From NCBI GenBank assembly GCA_015698045.1, contig BLAL01000208.1:310001-374000 (forward strand): DNA of 64,000 bases, given 5' to 3'. The notes beneath the pieces are model-generated. The model ran no database searches and had not been told where the DNA came from. It saw only the letters and a program-made list of their open reading frames with translations. This document shows, one piece after another, positions 28,731-39,623 of the stretch. The DNA comes from Rhizophagus clarus (taxonomy: Eukaryota > Glomeromycota > Glomeromycetes > Glomerales > Glomeraceae). The position numbers and the translations under genes were made by a program. Each line of letters opens with the position of its first letter. Position 1 is the first letter of the stretch.

Positions 28731-30070
28731 CTCCGACTATCGATGGCTTTCATAGTCATATTACTACCATCGTTAATTTTCTTCCCAGATTGTACTTTAC
28801 CTGGAATTCCAATAATTTCTTGTGGCTATTATTGTACAATATAGTTAACAACAACAACATTTCGGTAAACTTTGTTAAAGTTAAAGGCCATTCCGGTGAT
28901 TATTACAATGAACAAATAGATGATTATATCCGTATTGATGATTCGATAGATCAACTTAGTTTTACCCACAACAATCTTTCTTTGATCAAATATAATATTT
29001 CTTGGAAAGCTATTCTAATCGAAGAAAATCTGCGAAGATTCATTCGTAAGATTAATTATATTACTAATACCGAATCTTTTATCAATCTTAACAGAAATGG
29101 TAAATATCGCCACCTTCCAGTTGACTGGCAATTAACGTTTATGTTAATACAAGGATGTGACCGCACTTATGTTACATCATACAAACAATCTGTCATGAAA
29201 CACAAGAAAATTCGATATATTATCGAAGAACTCCCGACTGTGGAAAAAATGAAGACTATTAATAACGTAATTTTCAAAGACTGGAAGTGTGCGTTATGTG
29301 AAACTGATGACGAAACCTTTGATCACGTGTGGTTGTGTGAAGAACAAGAAGATTCGATCGCGATTTTAATAGCAAAATGCAAGGACTATTTATTATTATT
29401 AATTAATAAATATCGAGCGAACAAAGATACTGTTTACGCCAATTTGGATAATATTATCTCGGATGATATCTGGAAGTGCATTTACGATAATGATGCTCTA
29501 ACATTACTCGACCTTATTAAAGGAATCATTCCTGTATCATTTAATAACATTAACACGCACCTACAGAATCAAAACAATTTTAGGAAAGTAATCTTTGAAT
29601 TTAGATCATTTTTATTAGCAGAATCCGAGAAGATATGGACTTATCGGTGTATGATGCAACATGAGAAGGAAAGAATTAATGGGATCAGTTCTCAAGATAA
29701 AAATAATCGAATAGTAAATAATAGTTATATAGATATACATAGAAAAATAGATAATAGTAACCAATTTTGTTTAGAAGCTTTAGAAAGTCGCGTTAATTTA
29801 GGATCTAACGTTCTAAGTTATTATGGTACGGACCTTCTGCCAAATTAGTTTCTTTGTTTCTTTTTTATATATATAGGAAGTTGTGTTGGATTTTGTAGGA
29901 GTTGTTGGAGATTGGCGCGCGCGCCTGGGCGGGGGCTAGAAATATGTGACTCTTACGATGGATCATAATGCTAGTATACTGTGGTTACGCCCTGTATTTC
30001 CTATCATGATAACTTAGTTCTTAGTTTATCCTTGATTTTAACGCCTGTAAAAAAAAAAAAAAAAAAAAAA
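28731..30070 (+). mobile_element. 5'-truncated LINE (non-LTR retrotransposon) insertion with poly-A tail and target duplication
   Basis: Seen: AAATAAATAACTTACTCTC lies just before the element (about 28715-28733) and again right after its 3' A-run (A-run about 30049-30070, repeat about 30070-30088). A target duplication of about 17-19 bp plus a poly-A end is the signature of target-primed reverse transcription. Only the last 1.3 kb is present, so it is 5'-truncated. It landed inside one cassette of the array. A GC-rich block (29913-29936) lies in its 3' untranslated part. Confidence 0.8.
28733..29848 (+). pseudogene. C-terminal fragment of LINE polyprotein: end of RNase H domain and zinc motif
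   Basis: The frame is open from the insertion point to the stop at 29848, with no native start. Near its beginning, VKVKGHSG...NEQIDDYI matches the last conserved block of RNase H (His and Asp). Further on, W-K-C-A-L-C followed by H-V-W-L-C is a zinc-binding Cys/His pattern seen at the C-terminus of LINE ORF2 proteins. The reverse transcriptase and endonuclease parts are missing. It is not expected to be functional alone. The open frame and clean target duplication point to a fairly recent insertion. Confidence 0.75.
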
Positions 30071-31062
30071 ATAAATAACTTACTCTCTATATTTTAAATA
30101 AAGAAATTAGTTAGTTTAGATTATATGTAAATATTATATAAATATGTAATAATAGAATTAAATAAATAACTTACACCCTATATTATTAAACAATTTTTTA
30201 AATAAAGAAATTAGTTAGTTTAAATAATATGTAAATATTTTATATAAGTATGTAATAATAGAACTAAATAAATAACTTACACCCTATATTATTAAATAAT
30301 TTTTTAAATAAAGAAATTAGTTAGTTTAAATTATATGTAAATATGTAATAATAGAATACGACTTACCAACTAGAATAAATTATCAAATAATTTTTTAAAT
30401 AAAGAAATTAGTTAGTTTAATTTATATGTAAATATTATATAAATATGTAATAATAGAATTAAATAAATAACTTATAACTTACGATCTAAAATAATTACCA
30501 AATAATTTTTTAAATAAAGAATTTAGTTAATTAAATCAATAAATAATAGAAGTATAGATAACATATAACTTACACCCTGTAATATGTATTATTTATTAAT
30601 TAATTAGTTACAAATATTATCACAAAGTATAAGTATATACTGTAAATTTAATAAATTAAATAACACTTACAATCTAATCATGCATTTTAAGTAAAGAGTA
30701 TAATTAATTTAAATACGTGTGAATATTATATGCATAATTAAATATTATAACTTACCATCTATGATAATATTAATTATTAAATAATTATTTAAAAAAAAAA
30801 TTTAATTTTCTGATAGTATATAAATAAAGTAAAAAAAATAAATTGCTGATAACTTACCAACTATATAATATTATCAATTGTTAAAGTTATAAAAAATAAC
30901 AGCGAAACCATTATAATACAAATAATAAAATTATAAGTTAGTTTATTAACCTACGAGCTAAATTATTTAAATTGTATGTGAATATTACAGTATATAAATT
31001 ATAATAATAATTAAATTATTTTCAATAATTTTGGTTTAATAATTAAGTTTTGTATATTTTAC

Positions 31063-31144
31063 CTTTGGATTTCTTGATGTTACTTAAAGCTAATTTTATT
31101 AATATTGGCAAATTTGGTTTAAAAATTTTGAATAATTCTAACAT
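31063..31144 (-). CDS. Candidate first exon of the kinase (tentative)
   Basis: On the - strand, an ATG at 31144 opens a frame of 27 codons plus one base (starting M-L-E-L-F-K-I-F-K), then AAAG with a GTAAAA donor at 31062. An in-frame stop lies just upstream, so this is the first Met. The exon ends in phase 1. The kinase exon at 25365 needs phase 2, and the single-base core at 25446 bridges exactly, giving ...K-S-K-E-F-G-K-N. Any number of 3-nt cores between them keeps the frame. No known domain. Other first exons remain possible. Confidence 0.3.
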
Positions 31145-31375
31145 TCTATTAAATAATTATGCTATATGCTTTTACCTTTATTATTATTGTAAGCCATTAC
31201 TATATAATTGCATCAAATTTCTTCTTAAAAGATAATATTTCTTATTAAACGACGTTATTTAGGCACAATATTTATGCATAATGCAATTAGGTTGATCAGT
31301 TGATCACGATCACTGCATGTATGACACCTGAAAGCAATAAAAATTTATAATAGAGAAAATAATTACTATAATATG

Positions 31376-31560
31376 GCAAGCCAGGCTGGACAAAAAGGTC
31401 AGCGCCGGGCAGATCTTTTGTTAGACAAATGATCCAAGCTAGGTCTGACAAGGATCAGCTCGGTGGTGACAAAAATCGTCAGCCTGTTACTGACAAAAAT
31501 CATCAACCCGGTGATGACAAAATAGTCAGTCTGGTGCTGATAAAAGTGTTACAATTTTTT
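31376..31560 (+). repeat. Short GC-richer minisatellite of GGTGACAAAAAT-type units
   Basis: Units of about 26-27 bp around TGACAAAAATCATCAACCC and GTGACAAAAATCGTCAGCC, four or so degenerate copies. They translate in one frame as D-K-N-x-Q-P repeats but lead straight into a T-run and a short unrelated tail, so I do not treat it as a gene. Confidence 0.5.
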
Positions 31561-31889
31561 TTTTTTTTAAAAAATTTTTACGTCATTTGTTTAGAGTCTG
31601 GTATATCATTGCCATTGTATTTATAATAGTTTTTATAAATCTCTGTATCCTTTATATCAAAAGTTATATTAACTTTAGAAGTTTGTTTAACTAAATGGAA
31701 GGAAACTTACATTTTATAGGCTTTGGAGGTAATTCTATTTGTTTTTTATTTCGTCTCATTTTTTGTTTATTTACATTTAATTATGTTTTCCTTAAATAGA
31801 ATTCTCTTTTTTTTTAGTTAGAACTTTATTTATTTCTTTTATTGTAATTTTGTTTTTCTTATTTAGGTTTCTTTTTTTTATTTAGTTTC

Positions 31890-32482
31890 AGCTGCTTATT
31901 TTGGAGACAGATCATGGCTTACTTTCAAGGCAACGTGGACTTTGGAGGTGGAATATGACTTAGACTTTGAACTTTGAATACAGATTATGGGTAAGTCTTG
32001 TTCATTTTTTTTTTTTTTTGTTTCATTTTCGTTTCTTTCATTAACTTCCAGTTCATCTTTTCATTTTCCCTTAGATTCTGATGATACTCTCTCTAAATGG
32101 ATGTGAGATTCTTATTTTTATTTCATTTTCAGCTTGCTTGGACATTAGGTTTTAGAGGCACTTACTTTGGAGGTGGATCAAGGCAGCATAGACTTTAGAG
32201 ACAGACTATGACTTAGGCTTTGAACTTTGAAGACAGATCATGGGTAAGTTTTGTTTATTTTTTTTGGTTTCATTTTCGTTTCTTTGTCTTCATTCACTAA
32301 CTTCCAGTTCATCATTTCATTTTCCTTTAGGACCGATGATGCTCTCAGCGAGATTCTTTTAGTTTCAGCTGCTTGGACTTTAGATTTTGGAGACAGATTA
32401 TGGCTTACTTGGAGGCGGATCGGATCAAGGCAGTTTAGAGGCAGACTTGATTTAGACTTTGAACTTTGAGGACAGATCATGG
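31890..32482 (+). repeat. Three tandem exon-like repeats, two followed by a GTAAGT donor and an intron-like spacer
   Basis: Three copies of about 100-130 bp share the key words TCAGCTGCTT or CAGCTTGCTT, TTTGGAGACAGA, TTTGGAGGTGG, AGACTTTGAACTTTGA and CAGAT(C/T)ATGG. Copies 1 and 2 end in ATGG directly followed by GTAAGT (31991) and GTAAGTT (32244). They are followed by T-rich spacers ending in TTTCCCTTAG / TTTCCTTTAG. Copy 3 ends at about 32482 without a donor. Period about 240-253 bp. No clear open frame runs through, so this may be a spliced non-coding transcript or an expanded exon-intron satellite. Confidence 0.5.
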
Positions 32483-33951
32483 CACGAAAATTCAAATATT
32501 TTTTGCCATGTTATGCCAATTTATCTACTGTAATAAAAAATAATTATTTTCGCTCGACCGACTTTTTTTTTATGTTGGAGATACTTGCAAAAGTGTAACA
32601 CAACCTGCTCTTTTTGAACGTAGTGTAGATCCTCTTGTATACTAGTTGAGTATTAGATTACCAGAGATTAAAGATATATCATTTAATTTTAAAATGTATT
32701 TTCCCAGAACTGTTTCTTCTGCATTTGATGATAGTTCTTGATAATAAAAAAGGTCCATTAAAATCTTAAAGTCGCTATGATAAACCTTAAGGCTTAGTTA
32801 ATAAAATTTGTTTATTAGCCAAATAGGTGATATTTGAACTATGTCTTATTTCTAACTCCTAGATTTTCTTTCACAAGAAAATCAAGAACAGTCTTTTGTA
32901 TAGTTTGTCCTATTACATAATGTTTATGACTACAGTTGGTAGTCAAGATTGATCATAGGTATGATGAAAGTAGCGTTTACCTTATTAATATCGTGTGTTT
33001 TATAAATTAGTATTTTAGCATGAAATGTTTTTTTATAAAGCTTTAATTTTTAAATAGACGATCATTTTTGACGAATCTTTGTCATTCAGTCTTACAATTC
33101 CAGTGATTTCTTTGATACTACTGTATATTCTTTCGTTGACTTTTGAATTAAGCTGTGAACACAACATATCATGCTCAATTTTGCTGGAATTAGAATTATT
33201 TTTTATTTATTTTTTTTTCAACTGAAAAGATTTTGTTGATTCTTTTTAAAATTTTTTTTTCAGGGGGATCAGATCTTTTAAATATGCTTGTTCGATCTTT
33301 TTTTTTTTTTTTTTTTTTGAGAAAAAATCTCGTATGTTTCATATGAGTTTAGCATGGCAAAACTAATAATTTTTAAGAGGAAAGAGGAGTGTATCTTTAT
33401 TATGCAATCAAATTTGAAAATTCTAAAATTTAGTACAAGTTTTTATTAGCTTGATTTATTTTAATTTTCTTTTTTAAATAAAGAATTTAATTTTTTTTTT
33501 TATTCAAATTTAACTTTTTTTTTCTTTCTTTTTTTTTGATAATAAAGTTTGGTTACATATTTACTAAGATTATTACGAAATATATCTATATAAGGGAGAT
33601 AATTTTATATTCGATGTTTGTTTGCTTAACTTATTTCTTTTTTTTTGTGTGTACTATAACATGTAAATTTATTTAGTGCAAAAAAAAAGATTATTACGAA
33701 ATATAAAATAAATCTATATAAGAAAATTTTTTAAATCTTTTTTTTTTTGATAACAGGTTTATTTACATAATTTATTTGACACTATATACAGATCATGCTA
33801 TATAGTTAACATATCAGGTGATCTTCATTTTTAATAGTGATATTGTTTGCGATTGGTTGTTATGCTAATTGTGATATCCTGAAAAGGAAAGAGAAATATA
33901 TATATTTGGTTAGCTCTTATGCGCTAAGTATGGGGTTCGTTTTTATATATA

Positions 33952-34034
33952 TATTGATATTGATATTGATATTGAGTTGAGTTGAGTGATATTGATATTG
34001 ATATTGATATTGATATTGATATTGATATTGATAT
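33952..34034 (+). repeat. TTGATA hexanucleotide microsatellite
   Basis: Eleven or so copies of TTGATA/GATATT, interrupted once by GAGTTGAGTTGAGT. The Asp-Ile open frame across it is a by-product. Confidence 0.9.
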
Positions 34035-34128
34035 CATACGAACAACGGTTGTTTATATAAAAAAAAAAAAAAATGGAAAATTTGATCATAACCTGCGGCA
34101 TGATCCAAATTGGCTGATCAAAATCAGA

Positions 34129-34258
34129 GAGCTAACCATATTCAATCATCAAGGAATTATGAACGGCTAGTGAGCTAACCATATTTAATCATCAAGGAAT
34201 TATGCACCGCTGGTCAAAAATCTGAGAGCTAACCATATACTAACATCAAGGAAATATT
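34129..34258 (+). repeat. Three tandem copies of a 43-54-bp unit beginning GAGCTAACCATAT
   Basis: GAGCTAACCATA starts at 34129, 34172 and 34226. Each is followed by ATCATCAAGGAATTATG or a close variant. No function seen. Confidence 0.7.
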
Positions 34259-34429
34259 TATTATTCATGTACAGTACATTATTCGAGAGGCTAATTTTTT
34301 TTATTAATTATATAATAGGAATTGAAGGAAATCAAATACTATATAAAAGTAGCCGAAATTAAACGTTCTTAAATGAATCTGATCAAAATCCATCAAAGCA
34401 AGCTACATCAAAGGAAAATATCAAAAAAA

Positions 34430-36740
34430 AACATATATATATATCCAAATTTTACTAAAAGAAACATATATATCTGAATTATATTAATATATATATATAT
34501 CCAAATTTTATTAAAAAAAATATTGTACGAATTTACTTATTGAAAAAAAATTATATTAAAAAAAAACATTATAAGAATTTATTTATCAAAAAAAAAATAT
34601 TAATTAAAAAAAAAACATCACACGAATTTATTTATTGAAAAAAAATTATATTAATAAAAAAACATTATACGAATTTACTTATTGAAAAAAAATAATATGC
34701 GAATTTATTTATTAAAAAAAATATATTAAAAAGAAAATTATACGAATTTATTAAAAATAATAATATATATATCCGAATTTTATTAAATTGATTTATTAAA
34801 AAAAACATTATACGAATTGATTTATTAGAAAAAAAACATTACCAAAATTTACTTATTGAAAAAAATTATATTAAAAAAAAACATTATACGAATTTATTTA
34901 TCAAAAAAAAATATTAATTAAAAAAAAACATTACACGAATTTATTTATTGAAAAAAAATTATATCATAAAAAAAACATTATACGAATTTATTTATCAAAA
35001 AAATTATTTAATTAAAAAAAAAACATTACCCGAATTTACTTATTGAAAAAAAATTATATTAAAAAAAACATTATGCATATTTATTAGGAAAAATCATTAT
35101 ACGATTTATTTATCAAAAAAATATTAATTAAAAAAAAATATTACTCGAATTTATTTATCAAAAAAAATACTAATTAAAAAACATTACACGAATTTATTTA
35201 TTGAAAAAAAAATTATACTAAAAAAATACATTATACGAATTTATTTATCAAAAAAAATATTAATTAAATAAAAACATTACCCGAATTTACTTATTGAAAA
35301 AAATAATATGCGAATTTATTTATTAAAAAAAAAAATATATTAAAAAAAAACATTATACGAATTTATTTATCAAAAAAAAATATTAATTAAAAAAAAACAT
35401 TACACGAATTTATTTATTGAAAAAAAATTATATTATAAAAAAAACATTATACGAATTTATTTATCAAAAAATTATTTAATTAAAAAAAAAACATTACCCG
35501 AATTTACTTATTGAAAAAAAAATTATATTAAAAAAACATTATGCAAATTTATTAGGAAAAATCATTATACGATTTATTTATCAAAAAAATATTAATTAAA
35601 AAAAAATATTACTCGAATTTATTTATCAAAAAAAAATACTAATTAAAAAACATTACACGAATTTATTTATTGAAAAAAAAATTATACTAAAAAATACATT
35701 ATACGAATTTATTTATCAAAAAAAATATTAATTAAATAAAAACATTACCCGAATTTACTTATTGAAAAAAATAATATGCGAGTTTATTTATTAAAAAAAA
35801 AAATATATTAAAAAGAAAATTATACGAATTTATTAAAAAAAAACATTACACAAATTTACTTATCAAAAAAAAATATTAATTAAAAAAAACATTATACGAA
35901 TTGATTTATTAAAAAAAACATTACATGAATTTATTTATTGAAAAATTTATTGAAAAATTAATTATATCAAAAGAAAAAAGTATATCCCGAATTTTATTAA
36001 ATTGATTTGTTAAAAAAAAATATTACCCAAATTTACTTATTGAAAAAAAATTATATTAAAAAAAAAACATTATACGAATTTATTTATCAAAAAAAAATAT
36101 TAATTAAAAAAAAACATTACACGAATTTATTTATTGAAAAAAAATTATATTATAAAAAAAACATTATACGAATTTATTTATCAAAAAAATATTAATTAGA
36201 AAAAACATTACACGAATTTATTTATTGAAAAAAAATTATATTATAAAAAAAACATTATACGAATTGATTTATTAAAAAAAACATTACATGAATTTATTTA
36301 TTGAAAAATTTATTGAAAAATTAATTATATCAAAAGAAAAAGTATATCCCGAATTTTATTAAATTGATTTGTTAAAAAAAAAACATTATACGAATTTATT
36401 AGGAAAAATCATTATACGAATTTATTTATCAAAAAAATATTAATTAGAAAAAACATTACACGAATTTATTTATTGAAAAAAATATTAATTAAAAAAAAAC
36501 ATTATACGAATTTATTTATCAAAAAAAATGTTAATTAAAAAAAACATTACCCAAATTTATTTATTGAAAAAATTATACATGAATTTATTTATTAAAAAAT
36601 ATACTAATTTAATTTATTAAAATATATGTATATATAAATTTATTGAAAAAATTATACACGAATTATTAAAAAAAATATACACATGAATTTATTAAAAAAA
36701 AACATACACACGAATTTATTAAAAAAAATATGCATACGAA
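34430..36740 (+). repeat. AT-rich satellite of ACGAATTTATTTAT / A-run units with higher-order repeats
   Basis: About 2.3 kb built of alternating units such as ACGAATTTATTTATTGAAAA, CATTATACGAATTTATTTAT and ATATTAATTAAAAAAAACAT. Larger blocks repeat: the stretch with CATTATGCATATTTATTAGG near 35070 recurs about 470 bp later, and a block with AGTATATCCCGAATTTTATT near 35970 recurs near 36340. Open frames in it are Lys/Ile/Tyr-rich artefacts. Confidence 0.85.
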
Positions 36741-37012
36741 TTTATTTAAGGTATGTGGACATAGATCGTCTAAATTTGAATTTGAATCAATCATATGAAA
36801 TAAATTTTATTTTATTTAGAAAGAAAAATATTTTTAAAAAAAAATTGTTAAATGTTATTTCAAAAAAATTTATAATGATAATATTTCTTCTTTTAAGCCC
36901 AATTGCAAGATTATTAAATCGAAATGTAAAAAAAAATAATAAATTAAATTATTCATTTATTTCAAATGAACATTAAATCCAATGCAAATAAGTGTTAAAA
37001 TTTATGGTATAT

Positions 37013-37060
37013 GTCATACTCTTAGTAAGGGCCGGCCTCAGGCCGGCCCTAGGGTATGAC
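37013..37060. repeat. GC-rich perfect hairpin in AT-rich DNA
   Basis: AGGGCCGGCCT and AGGCCGGCCCT are exact inverted repeats around a 1-2-base loop. The outer GTCATAC is also matched by GTATGAC after a short bulge on the left arm. The whole inverted repeat is about 48 bp. It could be an RNA hairpin, a footprint or core of an inverted-repeat element, or a protein site. It stands out from the surrounding AT-rich sequence. Confidence 0.75.
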
Positions 37061-37599
37061 TCTAGTTAGTTCAGAAAAAAAGATTATAACGAAATATAGA
37101 ATAAATCTATATAAGGAAGATCATTTGAAGTTCGATGTTTGTTTTTTTTTTGTATCCTGTAAACAGGTAACGAAATTTTTTTTTTATATTATATAATAAA
37201 CGTCTGTTCGTTAGGAGGGAGGGTGGGCGAAATACTTTATCTTAGATTTAAGATTCGGATTCATTATTCTTACTCCTAAATCTATGAACTAAGATTTAAA
37301 TTCGCAAGCAAAGTTTTCTAGTAGATCATAATCAAAAAAGAGTATACCTGGCAAGTGTTTTTAGCCAGGACTTTATGGGTTATATTATTCTAAAAAATAT
37401 AAAAGAAAAACTGTATCACAAAATTAAATGGCACAACACCGAATAGGAAAACTTTAGCATCTGTTTTTACACTACGATAACCAATAAAACCAATAAATAG
37501 AATGAACATTTATGATTGGATTCATACTGGGCCTTAAATTTGTCGCTCATTTTGATTGTAATATACCAGGCTCTTATCATGGTTTCTCAATAAAAATAA

Positions 37600-38192
37600 C
37601 CTCAATATGCAAAGTTTAAGATGTAGATGTATGACTGCTTGAAAAACAAATATCGTATCAGGAAATGAATTACATCATTTTGATGTAATGATTTCGCTGT
37701 GTAGCTTTTATTCAAATGAATTTCCAAAAAAAAAATAATTTATTTGGATCTCATGATGAAATTCTATTAATAATTTGGTTCTATTTCTTTTTGGAAGAAA
37801 TTACTCAGTTTATACTTGATGTGGGTTGAGTGTCACCGTTTACAATTGATGATCTTTGTCATTTTTTGCAAGAGAGTTTTTCCGGATAATTTTATCGATG
37901 ATTTAGATCACAAATATACTTCTTATCGATAAAAATGACAAAAAAAAAAAAAAAAAAAAAAAATTTATATAAATTGACATATTGTATTGTTTAATAAGTT
38001 AAACTTTTGAAAAATTTCCTAATAATTTATTATTTTAAACTTTATTAATGTTGTATACTGTTGTAATTTAGTAACATATCAATTACCTTTTGGATACCGT
38101 TATATAAAATAAATAAATTATTATTATCGTTCTACGCTAATTATTCCATCTCATCACCATTCGAAAGTCTCTTTTCGAATTGTTAACGCAAG
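37600..38192. repeat. 5' flank of copy D, homologous to the flank of copy C
   Basis: Shares with 15851-16360 the blocks around ATGTATGACTGCTTGAAAAA, TTTTTCCGGATAATTTTATC and CACCATTCGAAAGT. About 100 bp present here are missing in the C flank. A long A-run sits at about 37940-37962. It probably holds the promoter. Confidence 0.75.
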
Positions 38193-39585
38193 ATGACTAA
38201 CACAGATACTGGTCCTAACGCTCCTAATGAAGCAATGGGAAGAGTGCTTAAACCGAGAGAGCCTTATACTCATCGCTTACGTAAAATACTTGAAGAATAT
38301 CCTGATGGTTCTCAAATTCTTCGTGAAATTCTTCAGAATTCCGATGATGCTAAGAGCACCGAACAAATTTTTATTTTGGATCATAATACTTATCCATCAA
38401 ATAGATTAATTAATCCGCATTTGAATAACTATAAAAATGCCAACTTGAGCCTTGATAGATATCAAGGTCCAGCACTTTTAGCACAAAATAATACAATTTT
38501 TGAAAAAAGAGATTTTCAATCTTTGATCAAATTGGCCGATAGTGAAAAACATGATCAATTTGATAAAATTGGAGGTAAATTTTTTTTTTTCAATTTTTGT
38601 ACAATATTATTGTATAATAAGTTTTAATGTACTTTTGTTATAATTATAGTGATGGGAGTAGGGTTTAATTCCATTTATCATATTACCGATTCACCTTCTT
38701 TCATTACTGGTGATAAGTATGTTATTCTTGACCCGCATGATTGGTATTTTGACGGTGGCTACGAATTTGACCTTGTCGAAAAAAGGTTAGCCGAATTTTA
38801 TCCAGATCAATTCGCTCCTTTTAGAATCCCGTGTGATAAAAAGTTCGAAGGAACTATCTTTCGCTATCCTCTTCGTAATTCCAGTGAATCGGAAATTTCC
38901 AAAAAAATTTATAAAACTGATGAAATTTTAGAAATGTTTCGTAGATTTTACGAAAATGAAAGCATTAATTGTTTATTATTTTTGAAATATATTGAATGTA
39001 TCTCTTTTTATGAATTGGAAAAAGGCGCTACTAAGCCTAAATTACTTTATAAAATTCAACTAGATAATGCTGAAAATGTACGACAAGAACGTCGTTTAAT
39101 AGTTGAAAAAATTATGCCAATGATGGATTTACTAAGTTCTAGGAAACTTGGTAAAAATCAACAACTGGAAGCGACTTATATTGCATCATTCAGTCGTCAG
39201 AAAGAGGATTCTAAAGAACCTAATTCAAAATGGTTAATTTTGAATTATCTTGATGATTTACTCAAAACCGATGCATATTTCAAAGATAAATTCAAAAAAA
39301 GTATAGGAGAATATAAGTTTATACCTAATGTTGGTCTGGCCATCCCTTTGGGAAATTTGAATGCTACTGGAAGATTATTCTGTTTTTTACCTCTTCCCAT
39401 TGAAATGCCTTTTCTCGTTTCCGTACATGGATATTTCGCGGTAAGTATTAACGTAATTTTATCATACAGTATTGTAAATGATAAATAATTAAATAAATCT
39501 TTTGTTTATTTAACAAGGTTAGCAATAATCGACGTTCTTTGTGGTCACCCGCAGACAAAGAAGATCTGGTAATTCTAACTTTCAT

Positions 39586-39623
<38 letters not shown>

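Larger units (their letters stand above)
25446..30957 (-). repeat. Tandem array of intron-like cassettes, each with a 3-nt microexon-like core
   Basis: Read on the - strand, every 80-115 bp (outside the insertions) shows an acceptor (TTTTAG or ATATAG), a core of nearly always 3 nt, then a donor GTAAGT. Cores, 5' to 3': CTC 30957-30955, TTG 30860, ATG 30758, ATT 30673, GGT 30576, ATC 30485, TTG 30369, GGT 30283, GGT 30177, AGA 30086; then ATC 28623 (donor GTTAGT), ATC 28507, a damaged GGA 28396, TTG 28289 (donor GTATTT), TCG 28209, GTT 28112; then GGA 26173, TTG 26059, ATC 25980, CGA 25871, ATT 25753, a 6-nt ATTGTT 25637, TTG 25535, and a single A at 25446. A CTAAC branch-like motif precedes most acceptors. 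Young cassettes fall into about three types. The oldest ones (30573-30957) have lost most flank similarity but keep the core and splice signals. The array sits exactly where the kinase needs upstream exons. Whether it is spliced this way is inference. Confidence 0.6.
31145..38192. other. Repeat-rich gene desert between the kinase array and copy D
   Basis: No gene supported. The repeats inside are listed separately. 32483-33951 is AT-rich with long T-runs and no visible gene or structure. 37061-37599 likewise shows nothing except the edge of the duplicated 5' flank of copy D. Confidence 0.6.

Noticed and set aside
31429-31626. 65-residue frame with D-K-N-x-Q-P repeats
   Set aside because: Short minisatellite running into a T-run; no start context, no neighbours. 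Kept only as a repeat.
33982-34170. Open frame with an Asp-Ile repeat
   Set aside because: Direct translation of the TTGATA microsatellite.
34430-36740. CRISPR-like regular repeats
   Set aside because: No constant repeat with unique spacers, and the window is eukaryotic; it is an AT-rich satellite.
36007-36976. Lys/Ile/Tyr-rich open frames
   Set aside because: They run through or next to the AT-rich satellite and mirror its repeat unit; no domain or splice context.
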